Shown: piece by piece, positions 12,371 to 18,132 of the stretch
How positions within the stretch are numbered: position 1 is the first letter of the stretch
Layout: each line of letters begins with the position of its first letter
Made by a program: the position numbers and the translations under genes
The notes under the pieces: model-generated
What the model was told of the DNA's origin: nothing
Database searches by the model: none
What the model saw: the letters and a program-made list of their open reading frames with translations, nothing else
IMG/VR virus record: IMGVR_UViG_3300037493_002462
Location: 1 to 21,176 of that record
Length of the DNA: 21,176 nucleotides
Direction: 5' to 3' (one strand)
From: a virus

Positions 12371-12538
12371 GCTTGAGATAGCTCTGTTGTATGGGTTTAG
12401 TAGTTCTTCTAATAAGTCCTCATCTGTATAGCTATTATAAAAATTTACCCAAAATGCTTTAGTTGCTGTTGTAGGTGTGCTGTGCTCCCAATTAGATACC
12501 AGCATCTCTATTACCTTATCTCGCTCTTCTTGTGTCAT
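12350..12538 (-). CDS. Small hypothetical protein, 62 aa, paralogue of the gene at 10366
   Basis: The chosen start is the ATG at 12538, which has AGGGG at the right distance; the ATG at 12544 abuts that site. The protein is helical: MTQEERDKVIEMLVSNW, then FYNSYTDEDLLEELLNPYN. It resembles the 62-residue protein at 10366 in length and motif order. Its 3' end contains the next promoter. It follows the 460-residue gene by 9 bases. Function unknown. Confidence 0.7.
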   Translation of the reverse strand: MTQEERDKVIEMLVSNWEHSTPTTATKAFWVNFYNSYTDEDLLEELLNPYNRAISSLTTTDN

Positions 12539-12547
12539 TACCATCCC

Positions 12548-13930
12548 CTAGTAAAATTTACTCCCGCCCACTCGTGTCACCATAAGTGTTTTGTTCTTTA
12601 GCATACGCTTAGTGCCGCGTAGTGCCTTTATATTATCCTCATAGACTCTCATTGCATCTGCCTCACTCCACTCATAACTTACTCTACCTGCTACATTTAC
12701 TGCCCATCTCGGATTCATCGGGTCATGGGCTATATACGTTTTCTTTATGTTACGTTTGGGTGAGTATGTGTTAGTCGATAGCTTGGGTTTGGGTTTTGTG
12801 TCGCTTGGTGCTTTTATTATAGATGCCGTACTAAACTCAGCAGGTTTGATGTTGTCCCATTTGAGGTTATACCAGTCCCCATCACGCGGCTTAGTTTGCA
12901 TAGGTTTGTTGGTTTTGTGGTTGTATTGGCGTAGTCCATGAGGAGCAGTCATGATGTGGTCAGGGTTCTTTTTTATATTATCCAGTCCGTTGGAATAGTC
13001 CCAGTCGCCACCTGCTCCCATGTACAGTGTCGCAAGCCATATAACAGGGTATGATTTCCCCCATAGCGTTATCTTGAGGTTGGGGTTTGAATTAGTAGCA
13101 GCAATACTCTTTATATAATATGTCACCCGTTCAGTGGCTTCTAGTGGTGCTGGCTTGCCTCGCTCCTTCCTTGTACGTACCAAGTATTGCCGCTTATGCA
13201 CGTGTTCCATTGATGTATCTGTCTTTTTATACATGCCCTTTACATCAATCCATGTCGTTTGCTTGTTCTTTATGCCTGCTAAGGTATCTACGTATTCTCG
13301 CTCTGTTATTATCTTATACCCTGCATGTGATGGCATATAAGAGCGTGATTTTAAGGGTAGTGTGTACTCGTGCTGCTTGCGTAGCTTTTTAGGTGGTGTT
13401 TTTGGTTTAGAGAGGTTTACCTGTTTGCCCGCCTTATTACCTTCTTGCCACTCAAACGTACCTAGCTCTGCATCATAATATAAGGTGTCATGTAGCATTT
13501 CTTGAGTTAATACCCTCGTTTGCGTAGGACGTTGTCCTACCTCTTTTAACGCATCGCGCACTAACTTGTTTACGTATACCTTTTTAATAGTCAGTGTGGT
13601 CGCTGTCGGGCTTATGTACGTATACCACACCATATCTGTTAGCTCATCTATGATTGCATTCTTCTTATCTTGATATTGGACTTGTCTTGCAATGGTTTGC
13701 AGCTGAGCTTTTTGGGTTTTTATGTAGGCAGGGGACTGATGTTTCCTTACTTTTCTTCTGTAGCATTGATACTCATTCGCATATAGCCTGTTTAGCCTTA
13801 GTGCTTCTTTGTAGTGCCTTTTATAGACCGCAGGGTGCATGTACTCTGGGCTGGAGGGTGTTTTCTTATCTAACATATTCATACCTATTTGGGTGTCTTT
13901 TGGGACTTCTGTGTGAGTGGAAAATCTCAT
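12548..13930 (-). CDS. Large basic protein with HNH-nuclease-like features, 460 aa
   Basis: A Lys/Arg/Tyr-rich, probably DNA-binding protein. Residues about 141-163 (LTQEMLHDTLYYDAELGTFE followed by WQEG) match the usual opening of phage HNH endonucleases (LTxExLxxxLxYDPxTGxFxW), and KSYPVIWLATLYMGAGGDWD at about 294-313 resembles the HRLAW..YG segment before the HNH core. The expected DHxNG..DNR core is altered (YSNGLDNIKKNPDHI), so it may be inactive or a different fold. Palindrome copy H is read as VGQRPT just before the LTQEML segment. The ATG at 13930 has almost no leader and no Shine-Dalgarno; the ATG at 13876 has AGG 7 bases upstream and may be the true start. Confidence 0.65.
   Translation of the reverse strand: MRFSTHTEVPKDTQIGMNMLDKKTPSSPEYMHPAVYKRHYKEALRLNRLYANEYQCYRRKVRKHQSPAYIKTQKAQLQTIARQVQYQDKKNAIIDELTDMVWYTYISPTATTLTIKKVYVNKLVRDALKEVGQRPTQTRVLTQEMLHDTLYYDAELGTFEWQEGNKAGKQVNLSKPKTPPKKLRKQHEYTLPLKSRSYMPSHAGYKIITEREYVDTLAGIKNKQTTWIDVKGMYKKTDTSMEHVHKRQYLVRTRKERGKPAPLEATERVTYYIKSIAATNSNPNLKITLWGKSYPVIWLATLYMGAGGDWDYSNGLDNIKKNPDHIMTAPHGLRQYNHKTNKPMQTKPRDGDWYNLKWDNIKPAEFSTASIIKAPSDTKPKPKLSTNTYSPKRNIKKTYIAHDPMNPRWAVNVAGRVSYEWSEADAMRVYEDNIKALRGTKRMLKNKTLMVTRVGGSKFY
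13524..13540 (-). repeat. Palindrome copy H inside a coding region
   Basis: A perfect GTAGGAC GTT GTCCTAC, read on the minus strand as GTA GGA CAA CGT CCT ACG (VGQRPT) in the 460-residue gene, at the border between an upstream helical region and the LTQEML module. The frame stays open across it. Confidence 0.9.
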
Positions 13931-13946
13931 TGCGTTTTGAGGGCAT

Positions 13947-13976
13947 ATTATAGTCTTTTTGGGGCTAAATAGGCAA
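13947..13976 (-). promoter_or_regulatory. Probable promoter for the 460-residue gene
   Basis: Minus strand: -10 TATAAT at 13952-13947, 18 bases from TTGCCT at 13976-13971. A perfect TTGACA lies further out (13985-13980), too far (27 bases) to serve this -10. The predicted start would fall about 10 bases before the ATG at 13930. It differs from the repeated promoter family: no GACAACTA repeats and no palindrome in the leader. Confidence 0.65.
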
Positions 13977-14193
13977 ATCTGTCAACAATTACGGGTTGAA
14001 AAATATACCTCCGAAGACTTTGGAGCAAGGGGAGGTCACTAAAGACGCAGTGTGGGGTTGATAGGTAGGTAATTAATTGCAGTTTAAAATATTTGGGGGA
14101 AATGAGCGAAGAAAGAAAGACAAAAAACTAAAAAAGACAAAAGCCGCTAATAAAAGACGTTATTTTCGACTAAAAATGGAAATCTTTTTCCTT

Positions 14194-14227
14194 TATATAT
14201 ATATATTTATAATAATAATAATAATAA
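14194..14227. repeat. AT-rich microsatellite (TA and ATA repeats)
   Basis: A run of alternating TA followed by tandem ATA units with no G or C, the most AT-rich point in the gene-free region. It would melt easily, as in DNA unwinding elements, and could be length-variable by slippage. Confidence 0.8.
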
Positions 14228-14350
14228 GACCTATTTTTTTAATCCCTTGCCATCCGTGCCCTCCAGATGCTCCAAAGTCTATTCAGGTGCAACTTGATGC
14301 CGTAAATTGTTGACAGATACAGGATATCTAACACCAACTCCGCCCTGCAT

Positions 14351-14383
14351 CCATGCTCACCGTCACAAAGGGAGCAGTCATAA
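14351..14383. repeat. 33-base direct repeat, copy 1
   Basis: It begins CCATGCTCACCGTCACAAA and ends GGAGCAGTCATAA, and matches 14511-14543 at 32 of 33 positions, with an offset of exactly 160 bases. It contains AGCAGTCATA, the complement of the 10-mer TATGACTGCT found elsewhere in the window. Confidence 0.95.
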
Positions 14384-14412
14384 GCGAATTTATTATGTTA
14401 GGGTGATTTTAA

Positions 14413-14497
14413 CTAGCATGCCCTTTAAGCCACGATAATCTCAAACCGTGCCCAATGTATTACTTCGCCTTAAATCGCCTTATAAAGGGCATGCTAG
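14413..14497. repeat. Inverted repeat with 15-base arms
   Basis: The left arm 14413-14427 (CTAGCATGCCCTTTA) and right arm 14483-14497 are perfect complements, separated by 55 bases. The interior has a short direct repeat TCGCCTTA (about 14465-14482). The whole structure lies between the two copies of the 33-base direct repeat, giving a symmetric composite element. Confidence 0.93.
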
Positions 14498-14510
14498 TGA
14501 GCTAGAAAAG

Positions 14511-14543
14511 CCATGCTCACCGTCACAAACGGAGCAGTCATAA
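14511..14543. repeat. 33-base direct repeat, copy 2
   Basis: The same sequence as 14351-14383 except C instead of G at 14530. It lies 30 bases from the terminator of the Pro/Ala-rich protein gene. Confidence 0.95.
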
Positions 14544-14572
14544 CACAAGGGTTATGATAAGGAATTTTAGGC

Positions 14573-14600
14573 AAAAAAAAGCCTCCAATTAAGGAGGCTT
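14573..14600 (-). terminator. Rho-independent terminator
   Basis: On the minus strand: stem AAGCCTCC / GGAGGCTT with a 6-base loop, followed by a T tract (14580-14573). It stops transcription of the Pro/Ala-rich gene 36 bases past that gene's stop. Transcripts from the promoter at 15445-15473 should therefore be monocistronic. Confidence 0.92.
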
Positions 14601-14612
14601 AATGATTTTAGT

Positions 14613-14640
14613 GTAGGACGTTGTCCTACATTGTCCTACA
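14613..14640 (-). repeat. Palindrome copy I plus a tandem half copy at a gene end
   Basis: GTAGGAC GTT GTCCTAC at 14613-14629 is perfect; the 10 bases TTGTCCTACA at 14621-14630 are repeated in tandem at 14631-14640. On the minus strand the TAG stop of the Pro/Ala-rich protein (14638-14636) is supplied by the extra half copy, so the element now defines the end of the protein. It sits between that gene and its terminator. Confidence 0.9.
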
Positions 14641-15361
14641 TTGTTTCATACTTAGCTAGGGCCATCCTAGCAAGGCACACAATAGTACTGATATCACTAT
14701 ATTTTTCTAGTGTCTCGAGAGCTATTTTAGCCTTTTTCTCTGTATCAGTGCTAAAGGTAGCACTAAAGTCTATTTTTGTTTGGTCTACGCCTACACCTAT
14801 ACTAGGTGCTGGTGGTGTACCTGCTGGTGCTGGTGGTGTACCTGCTGGTGGTGTACCTGCTGGTGCTGGTGCTGGTGCTGGTGCTGGTGCTGGTGCTGGT
14901 GGTGCTTCTCTAGCCTTTATTGTGTCGCGCGCTTCCTTAGCCTTTTTTTCCGCGGCGTTAACCTTAGTTTTAATTACTGCCCACTCTAAGGGCGATATTG
15001 CCTCAAGAGCTGTTTTGCCTTTCAAGGCTTCCTTTAAATAGGCGGCGGTACGGCTGCCCTTCTTGTCTAGCGCAAAACACGCTATGATGCTGTTTGTTGT
15101 TGCTTGCCTGCGACTTCTTATGTCACTTGCCGCGCCTGCAGTTTGGCTATCGATGAAGTCTTGATAGCCTTTAGGCATTACATAGCCGCCAAGCTTGCAA
15201 GGTACAACCCCTAAGGTGTTGCGAAATGCGATACATTCTTTACGAAACGTATCAATGTCAGTGTTATCATTGATACGTGCAAGCGTAGTTAATGCTGTGT
15301 TAAGAAGTGCGATAGCTTTTACTGTTGTCGCTTCAATGTTTAATGCTTTATTTGTTTTCAT
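14636..15361 (-). CDS. Pro/Ala-rich linker protein of unknown function, 241 aa
   Basis: Three parts: a helical N-terminal domain (1 to about 120, with SIIACFALDKKGSRTAAY), a Lys/Ala-rich helix (about 130-150, NAAEKKAKEARDTIKA), then a Pro/Ala/Gly-Thr linker at 153-186 (PAPAPAPA, AGTPPAGTPP), and a short C-terminal helical domain ending KYETM. The linker is coded by tandem GGTGCT- and GGTGTACCT-type repeats, so its length may vary. It has its own strong promoter and terminator and is the first early gene beside the divergent region. No recognised family; a DNA- or membrane-associated scaffolding role would be speculation. AGGA lies 9 bases before the ATG. Confidence 0.8.
   Translation of the reverse strand: MKTNKALNIEATTVKAIALLNTALTTLARINDNTDIDTFRKECIAFRNTLGVVPCKLGGYVMPKGYQDFIDSQTAGAASDIRSRRQATTNSIIACFALDKKGSRTAAYLKEALKGKTALEAISPLEWAVIKTKVNAAEKKAKEARDTIKAREAPPAPAPAPAPAPAPAGTPPAGTPPAPAGTPPAPSIGVGVDQTKIDFSATFSTDTEKKAKIALETLEKYSDISTIVCLARMALAKYETM
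14806..14904. repeat. Tandem repeats coding for a Pro/Ala linker
   Basis: Short repeating units (plus strand GGTGCT, GGTGGTGTACCTGCT) run through about 100 bases of the 241-residue gene and encode the PAPA and GTPPA segments. All unit sizes are multiples of 3, so changes in copy number keep the frame. Confidence 0.9.
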
Positions 15362-15389
15362 TGTCTTAATTCCTATATAAGTAAGTGAT

Positions 15390-15406
15390 GTAGGACGGTG
15401 TCCTAC
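15390..15406 (-). repeat. Palindrome copy J in the leader of the Pro/Ala-rich gene
   Basis: A perfect GTAGGAC GGT GTCCTAC, 28 bases before the ATG at 15361 and downstream of the promoter. The stretch between it and the ATG is duplicated at the 192-residue gene, whose leader holds copy E with the same GGT loop. Confidence 0.92.
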
Positions 15407-15444
15407 GTTGGGTGTTTCTTCTCTTTCTTCAAACTACAGGACAT

Positions 15445-15473
15445 ATTATCCGCTAGATGTCGTTAATTGTCAA
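15445..15473 (-). promoter_or_regulatory. Sigma-70-type promoter for the Pro/Ala-rich gene
   Basis: Minus strand: -35 TTGACA at 15473-15468, a 17-base spacer, -10 GATAAT at 15450-15445. GACAATTA and GACATCTA lie 10 bases apart, degenerate forms of the GACAACTA repeat at the other promoters. The transcribed start region AAACTACAG(G/T)ACATATTAT (plus-strand view) is nearly the same as at the promoters at 8521 and 10153. Confidence 0.9.
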
Positions 15474-15747
15474 GTATTGTCGGAGTGAATCGGTGTATTT
15501 AATGGAGTGGGCGCGCGTTGTAGGTGAAAAAGCGATATAAATCAGTGGGTTAGCGGATATTTGACCCCATACACCCCATTTTTCAAACTAGGAGTCCCTT
15601 TCTCTTACATAGCACTCCGCTCGTCCGAAGCTCATTTTTTAGAAAACACCCCCCATAGGCCTTTATAATCAAGACCTAAAAATTTTTAATATTTTTTAGA
15701 AAACACCTCCTAATACCCACAAAAACACTACGGAAATAAAATAATAG
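15474..15747. other. Gene-free divergent region
   Basis: No gene supported. It holds a 16-base direct repeat TTTTTTAGAAAACACC at 15635-15650 and 15692-15707, and a TATAAT at 15664-15669 without a good -35. The DNA between the divergent early and late promoters becomes AT-rich towards the late side; regulatory binding sites are likely here. Confidence 0.5.
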
Positions 15748-15776
15748 TTGACATCCCCACCAAAAAACAGTATGCT
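15748..15776 (+). promoter_or_regulatory. Late promoter for the terminase-portal genes
   Basis: Plus strand: -35 TTGACA at 15748-15753, 17 bases, -10 TATGCT at 15771-15776. The poor -10 and the palindrome lying on it suggest that it is controlled. The leader to the small terminase is about 130 bases and A/C-rich. Confidence 0.7.
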
Positions 15777-15788
15777 GAACTCAGCATA
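15771..15788. promoter_or_regulatory. Palindromic operator on the late -10 box
   Basis: TATGCTGA-AC-TCAGCATA, perfect 8-base arms with a 2-base centre, starting exactly at the -10 hexamer and covering the predicted start of transcription. A dimeric repressor or activator bound here would control the late genes. No second copy was noticed in the window. Confidence 0.65.
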
Positions 15789-15911
15789 TCAATTTCCACC
15801 TCAGAACACCCCCACCCCAAAAATATTTACCTAACCCAAAAAATTATTTTTGTAAAAAATTAAAAACGTGCTAAGCTCCAAACCTATTGCCTCCCACAGC
15901 AAACAAAGCAC

Positions 15912-16484
15912 ATGCAACCAGAAGAAGAAACACTACCCTTTTCCCTTGATAGAACCCCCAACGAAGTTACGCAAGCCCGTGCTTGTGCATTAAATGCCTT
16001 TTCTAACCCTGACTTTCTACGAGAGAACGGTGCAGACATTCCCGAATATACCCACAAAGAGAAGACAGAAGCCCTAAGTATTTTCTTAGAACAGCCAGAT
16101 GCCCCTCTTGCACCTACTACATCAGGTGCCGCGAGAGCCCTTGAAAAACTCTTAAAACGTTTCGACTATAACCTCCCAAACGCCACTAATAAAATGCGGC
16201 AGTATCTTATCTTTAAGATGTTTGAGCTAGCGGAAAACGAAGACCCTAAGTTAGCTATTAAAGCCCTTGAGATGCTAGGTAAGGTTTCAGAGATCGGGTT
16301 GTTTACAACTAGGATTGAGATAGCTAATGTCGATAAACCTACTAAAGAGCTAGAGGGAGAACTCAGTACCCTTTTAAAAACTTATTCGTTAGGTGAGTTA
16401 AGTAGCAACCTTGTTGAAGATGCAGTATACGAAGAAATTACAGACGAAGAACTCCGTGGTGACATAGAGTTTGACGAAGCATGA
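15912..16484 (+). CDS. terS: Terminase small subunit, 190 aa
   Basis: An acidic, mostly helical protein directly before the large terminase and overlapping it by ATGA. The middle contains KMRQYLIFKMFELAENEDPK followed by LAIKALEMLGKVSEIGLFTTR, in the style of phage small terminases (helical DNA-recognition and oligomerisation regions). It would bind the packaging start site and bring the large subunit to DNA. No Shine-Dalgarno is visible before the ATG (leader ..CAAAGCAC), unlike nearly every other gene here, so translation may be weak or rely on an A-rich leader. Confidence 0.8.
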   Translation: MQPEEETLPFSLDRTPNEVTQARACALNAFSNPDFLRENGADIPEYTHKEKTEALSIFLEQPDAPLAPTTSGAARALEKLLKRFDYNLPNATNKMRQYLIFKMFELAENEDPKLAIKALEMLGKVSEIGLFTTRIEIANVDKPTKELEGELSTLLKTYSLGELSSNLVEDAVYEEITDEELRGDIEFDEA

Positions 16485-18007
16485 AGAAAGTAAATGATGC
16501 TAAGGATATGAAAGGAAAACTAGCCTTATTATCCCATGCAGAGAAAGAACAGCTAGGGCAGCTTATAAACGAGTTGACTAGACGTAAGAACCGAGAGTTA
16601 TCGCAAGTAAAGTTTTTAGCTTTTGTGCAATCAGTATGGCCCGGCTTTATATATGGTAGGCATCATGCGCGTATTGCACAGGAATTTGAAAAAGTAGTTA
16701 GTGGGGAATGTAAGCGACTCATTATAAACCTTGGCCCTCGACACACCAAGAGTGAGTTTGCTTCATACCTGCTACCTGCATGGTTTTTAGGGCGTTACCC
16801 AGACAAGAAGATTATCCAGTGCTCACATACTGCAGAACTTGCAGTGGGGTTTGGGCGTAAGGTACGTAACTTAGTAGGTTCTCCTGCATACCAAGAGATT
16901 TTTCCGGGCGTAGGTTTACAAACTGACTCTAAAGCTGCAGGTAGGTGGAACACAAGTGCAGGAGGTGATTACTTTGCTATTGGGGTAGGCGGCGCTGTAA
17001 CCGGAAAAGGTGCAGACATACTCATTATTGACGACCCTCACTCAGAACAAGAAGCAGCTATGGCTGCAAGTAACCCAGAAGTGTACGATAAGGTCTATGA
17101 GTGGTATACATCAGGCCCTAGACAGCGACTACAACCGGGCGGAGCCATTATTATAGTCCAAACCCGATGGTCAAAAAGAGACTTAACGGGGCAAGTGGTT
17201 GAAGCTGCGACTCAAAGAGGGAATGAGAACTGGAGGGTTGTTGAGTTACCTGCAGTATTACCCAACGGTAAACCTCTGTGGCCTGAGTTTTGGAGTATTG
17301 AGGAGTTAGAAGCTACACGAGATGCTATTGATGTGTCCAAGTGGCAGGCTCAGTATCAGCAGAACCCCACATCTGAAGAGGGAGCCATAATAAAGAGAGA
17401 GTGGTGGCAGAAATGGCCTAGTGAGACACCGCCACAAACAGATTTTGTACTACAGACTTGGGATACTGCCTTCGAGAAGAGTCAGCGAGCGGATTACTCA
17501 GCGTGTACTACGTGGGGGGTATTTTACAAACCTGATGAGACTGGACTCTCACAAGCAAACATTATAATGCTAGATGCTAAACGTGGGAGATACGAGTTCC
17601 CTGAGTTAAAACAGATCGTGCTAGATGAGTACAAGTACTGGGAACCTGATAGCATTATTATAGAGAAGAAGGCATCGGGTGCCCCCCTAATATATGAGCT
17701 TAGAGCTATGGGTATTCCTGTAGGGGAGTTTACGCCCACACGCGGCAACGATAAAATATCAAGGCTTAACTCTATTGCAGATATATTTGCATCTGGTAGA
17801 GTATGGGTGCCCAACACACGGTGGGCTGATGAGGTAGTTGAAGAAGTAGCTGCATTCCCTGCAGGTCAGCACGATGACTATGTAGATACTGTTGCAATGG
17901 CAATGGCAAGATTTCGTAAGGGTGGGTTCCTAACAACTAACCTAGATAAACCTGATGAGCCTGAAGAGTTCAGAGGGCGGTCATATAGTCGGTCAGCATA
18001 TTATTAA
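16481..18007 (+). CDS. terL: Terminase large subunit, 508 aa
   Basis: The DNA-packaging motor. The ATPase domain shows Walker A GPRHTKSE (85-92), Walker B ILIIDDPH (180-187) and the coupling region IIIVQTRW (223-230). The nuclease domain (RNase H fold) shows LQTWDTAF (Asp328), SIIIEKKASG (Glu395) and HDDYVDT (Asp465/Asp466), the three acidic positions. Length is normal for the family. The start overlaps the small subunit by ATGA, and the stop overlaps the next small gene as TAATG. It works with the portal at the capsid vertex. Confidence 0.97.
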   Translation: MKKVNDAKDMKGKLALLSHAEKEQLGQLINELTRRKNRELSQVKFLAFVQSVWPGFIYGRHHARIAQEFEKVVSGECKRLIINLGPRHTKSEFASYLLPAWFLGRYPDKKIIQCSHTAELAVGFGRKVRNLVGSPAYQEIFPGVGLQTDSKAAGRWNTSAGGDYFAIGVGGAVTGKGADILIIDDPHSEQEAAMAASNPEVYDKVYEWYTSGPRQRLQPGGAIIIVQTRWSKRDLTGQVVEAATQRGNENWRVVELPAVLPNGKPLWPEFWSIEELEATRDAIDVSKWQAQYQQNPTSEEGAIIKREWWQKWPSETPPQTDFVLQTWDTAFEKSQRADYSACTTWGVFYKPDETGLSQANIIMLDAKRGRYEFPELKQIVLDEYKYWEPDSIIIEKKASGAPLIYELRAMGIPVGEFTPTRGNDKISRLNSIADIFASGRVWVPNTRWADEVVEEVAAFPAGQHDDYVDTVAMAMARFRKGGFLTTNLDKPDEPEEFRGRSYSRSAYY

Positions 18008-18123
18008 TGAGAAAAGTTTTACATCAGGTTATAGATACACTAGCTATAGCAGCATTTAGTTTTTTATTTTTAGGTTTGGTGCTCATATCGTTAGATGAGT
18101 ATTGGCAATATTTATACGGTTAA
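18007..18123 (+). CDS. Small membrane protein between terminase and portal, 38 aa
   Basis: The ATG overlaps the terminase TAA (TAATG), and the frame ends 9 bases before the portal ATG. The product starts MRKVLHQVIDTLAIAAFSFL and continues FLGLVLISL, then an acidic-aromatic tail DEYWQYLYG: one membrane span at about residues 11-29. Small hydrophobic frames between terL and portal are seen in other phages. A holin-like role is possible but unsupported. Confidence 0.65.
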   Translation: MRKVLHQVIDTLAIAAFSFLFLGLVLISLDEYWQYLYG

Positions 18124-18132
18124 GGAACATAG

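Larger units (their letters stand above)
13977..14572. other. Gene-free repeat region, possible replication origin or control region
   Basis: About 600 bases with no supported gene. It holds an AT-rich run (14194-14227: alternating TA then ATA repeats), a purine-rich A-tract stretch (about 14093-14150), a long direct repeat (14351-14383 and 14511-14543) and a 15-base-arm inverted repeat between those copies. AT-rich DNA beside repeats suits a replication origin. No DnaA boxes were confirmed. Phage integration or segregation sites are alternatives. Confidence 0.45.

Noticed and set aside
14077-14313. Plus-strand 78-codon frame
   Set aside because: Low-complexity Lys run followed by Ile/Tyr from the AT microsatellite, no Shine-Dalgarno in register with a conserved protein, and it spans the repeat region. 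Composition explains it.
14237-14383. Minus-strand open stretch reading YDCS(L/V)CDGEHG through the 33-base repeats
   Set aside because: Protein-like at first sight and present in both repeat copies, but the frame has no start codon and ends soon in each copy. The similarity simply reflects the DNA repeat.
14351-14543. Integron attC site or CRISPR repeats
   Set aside because: Only two direct repeats, 160 bases apart, with no regular spacers. The inverted repeat lacks the R and L box plan of attC sites.
14780-14989. Plus-strand Trp/Cys-rich frame
   Set aside because: Antisense shadow of the Pro/Ala repeat of the 241-residue gene.
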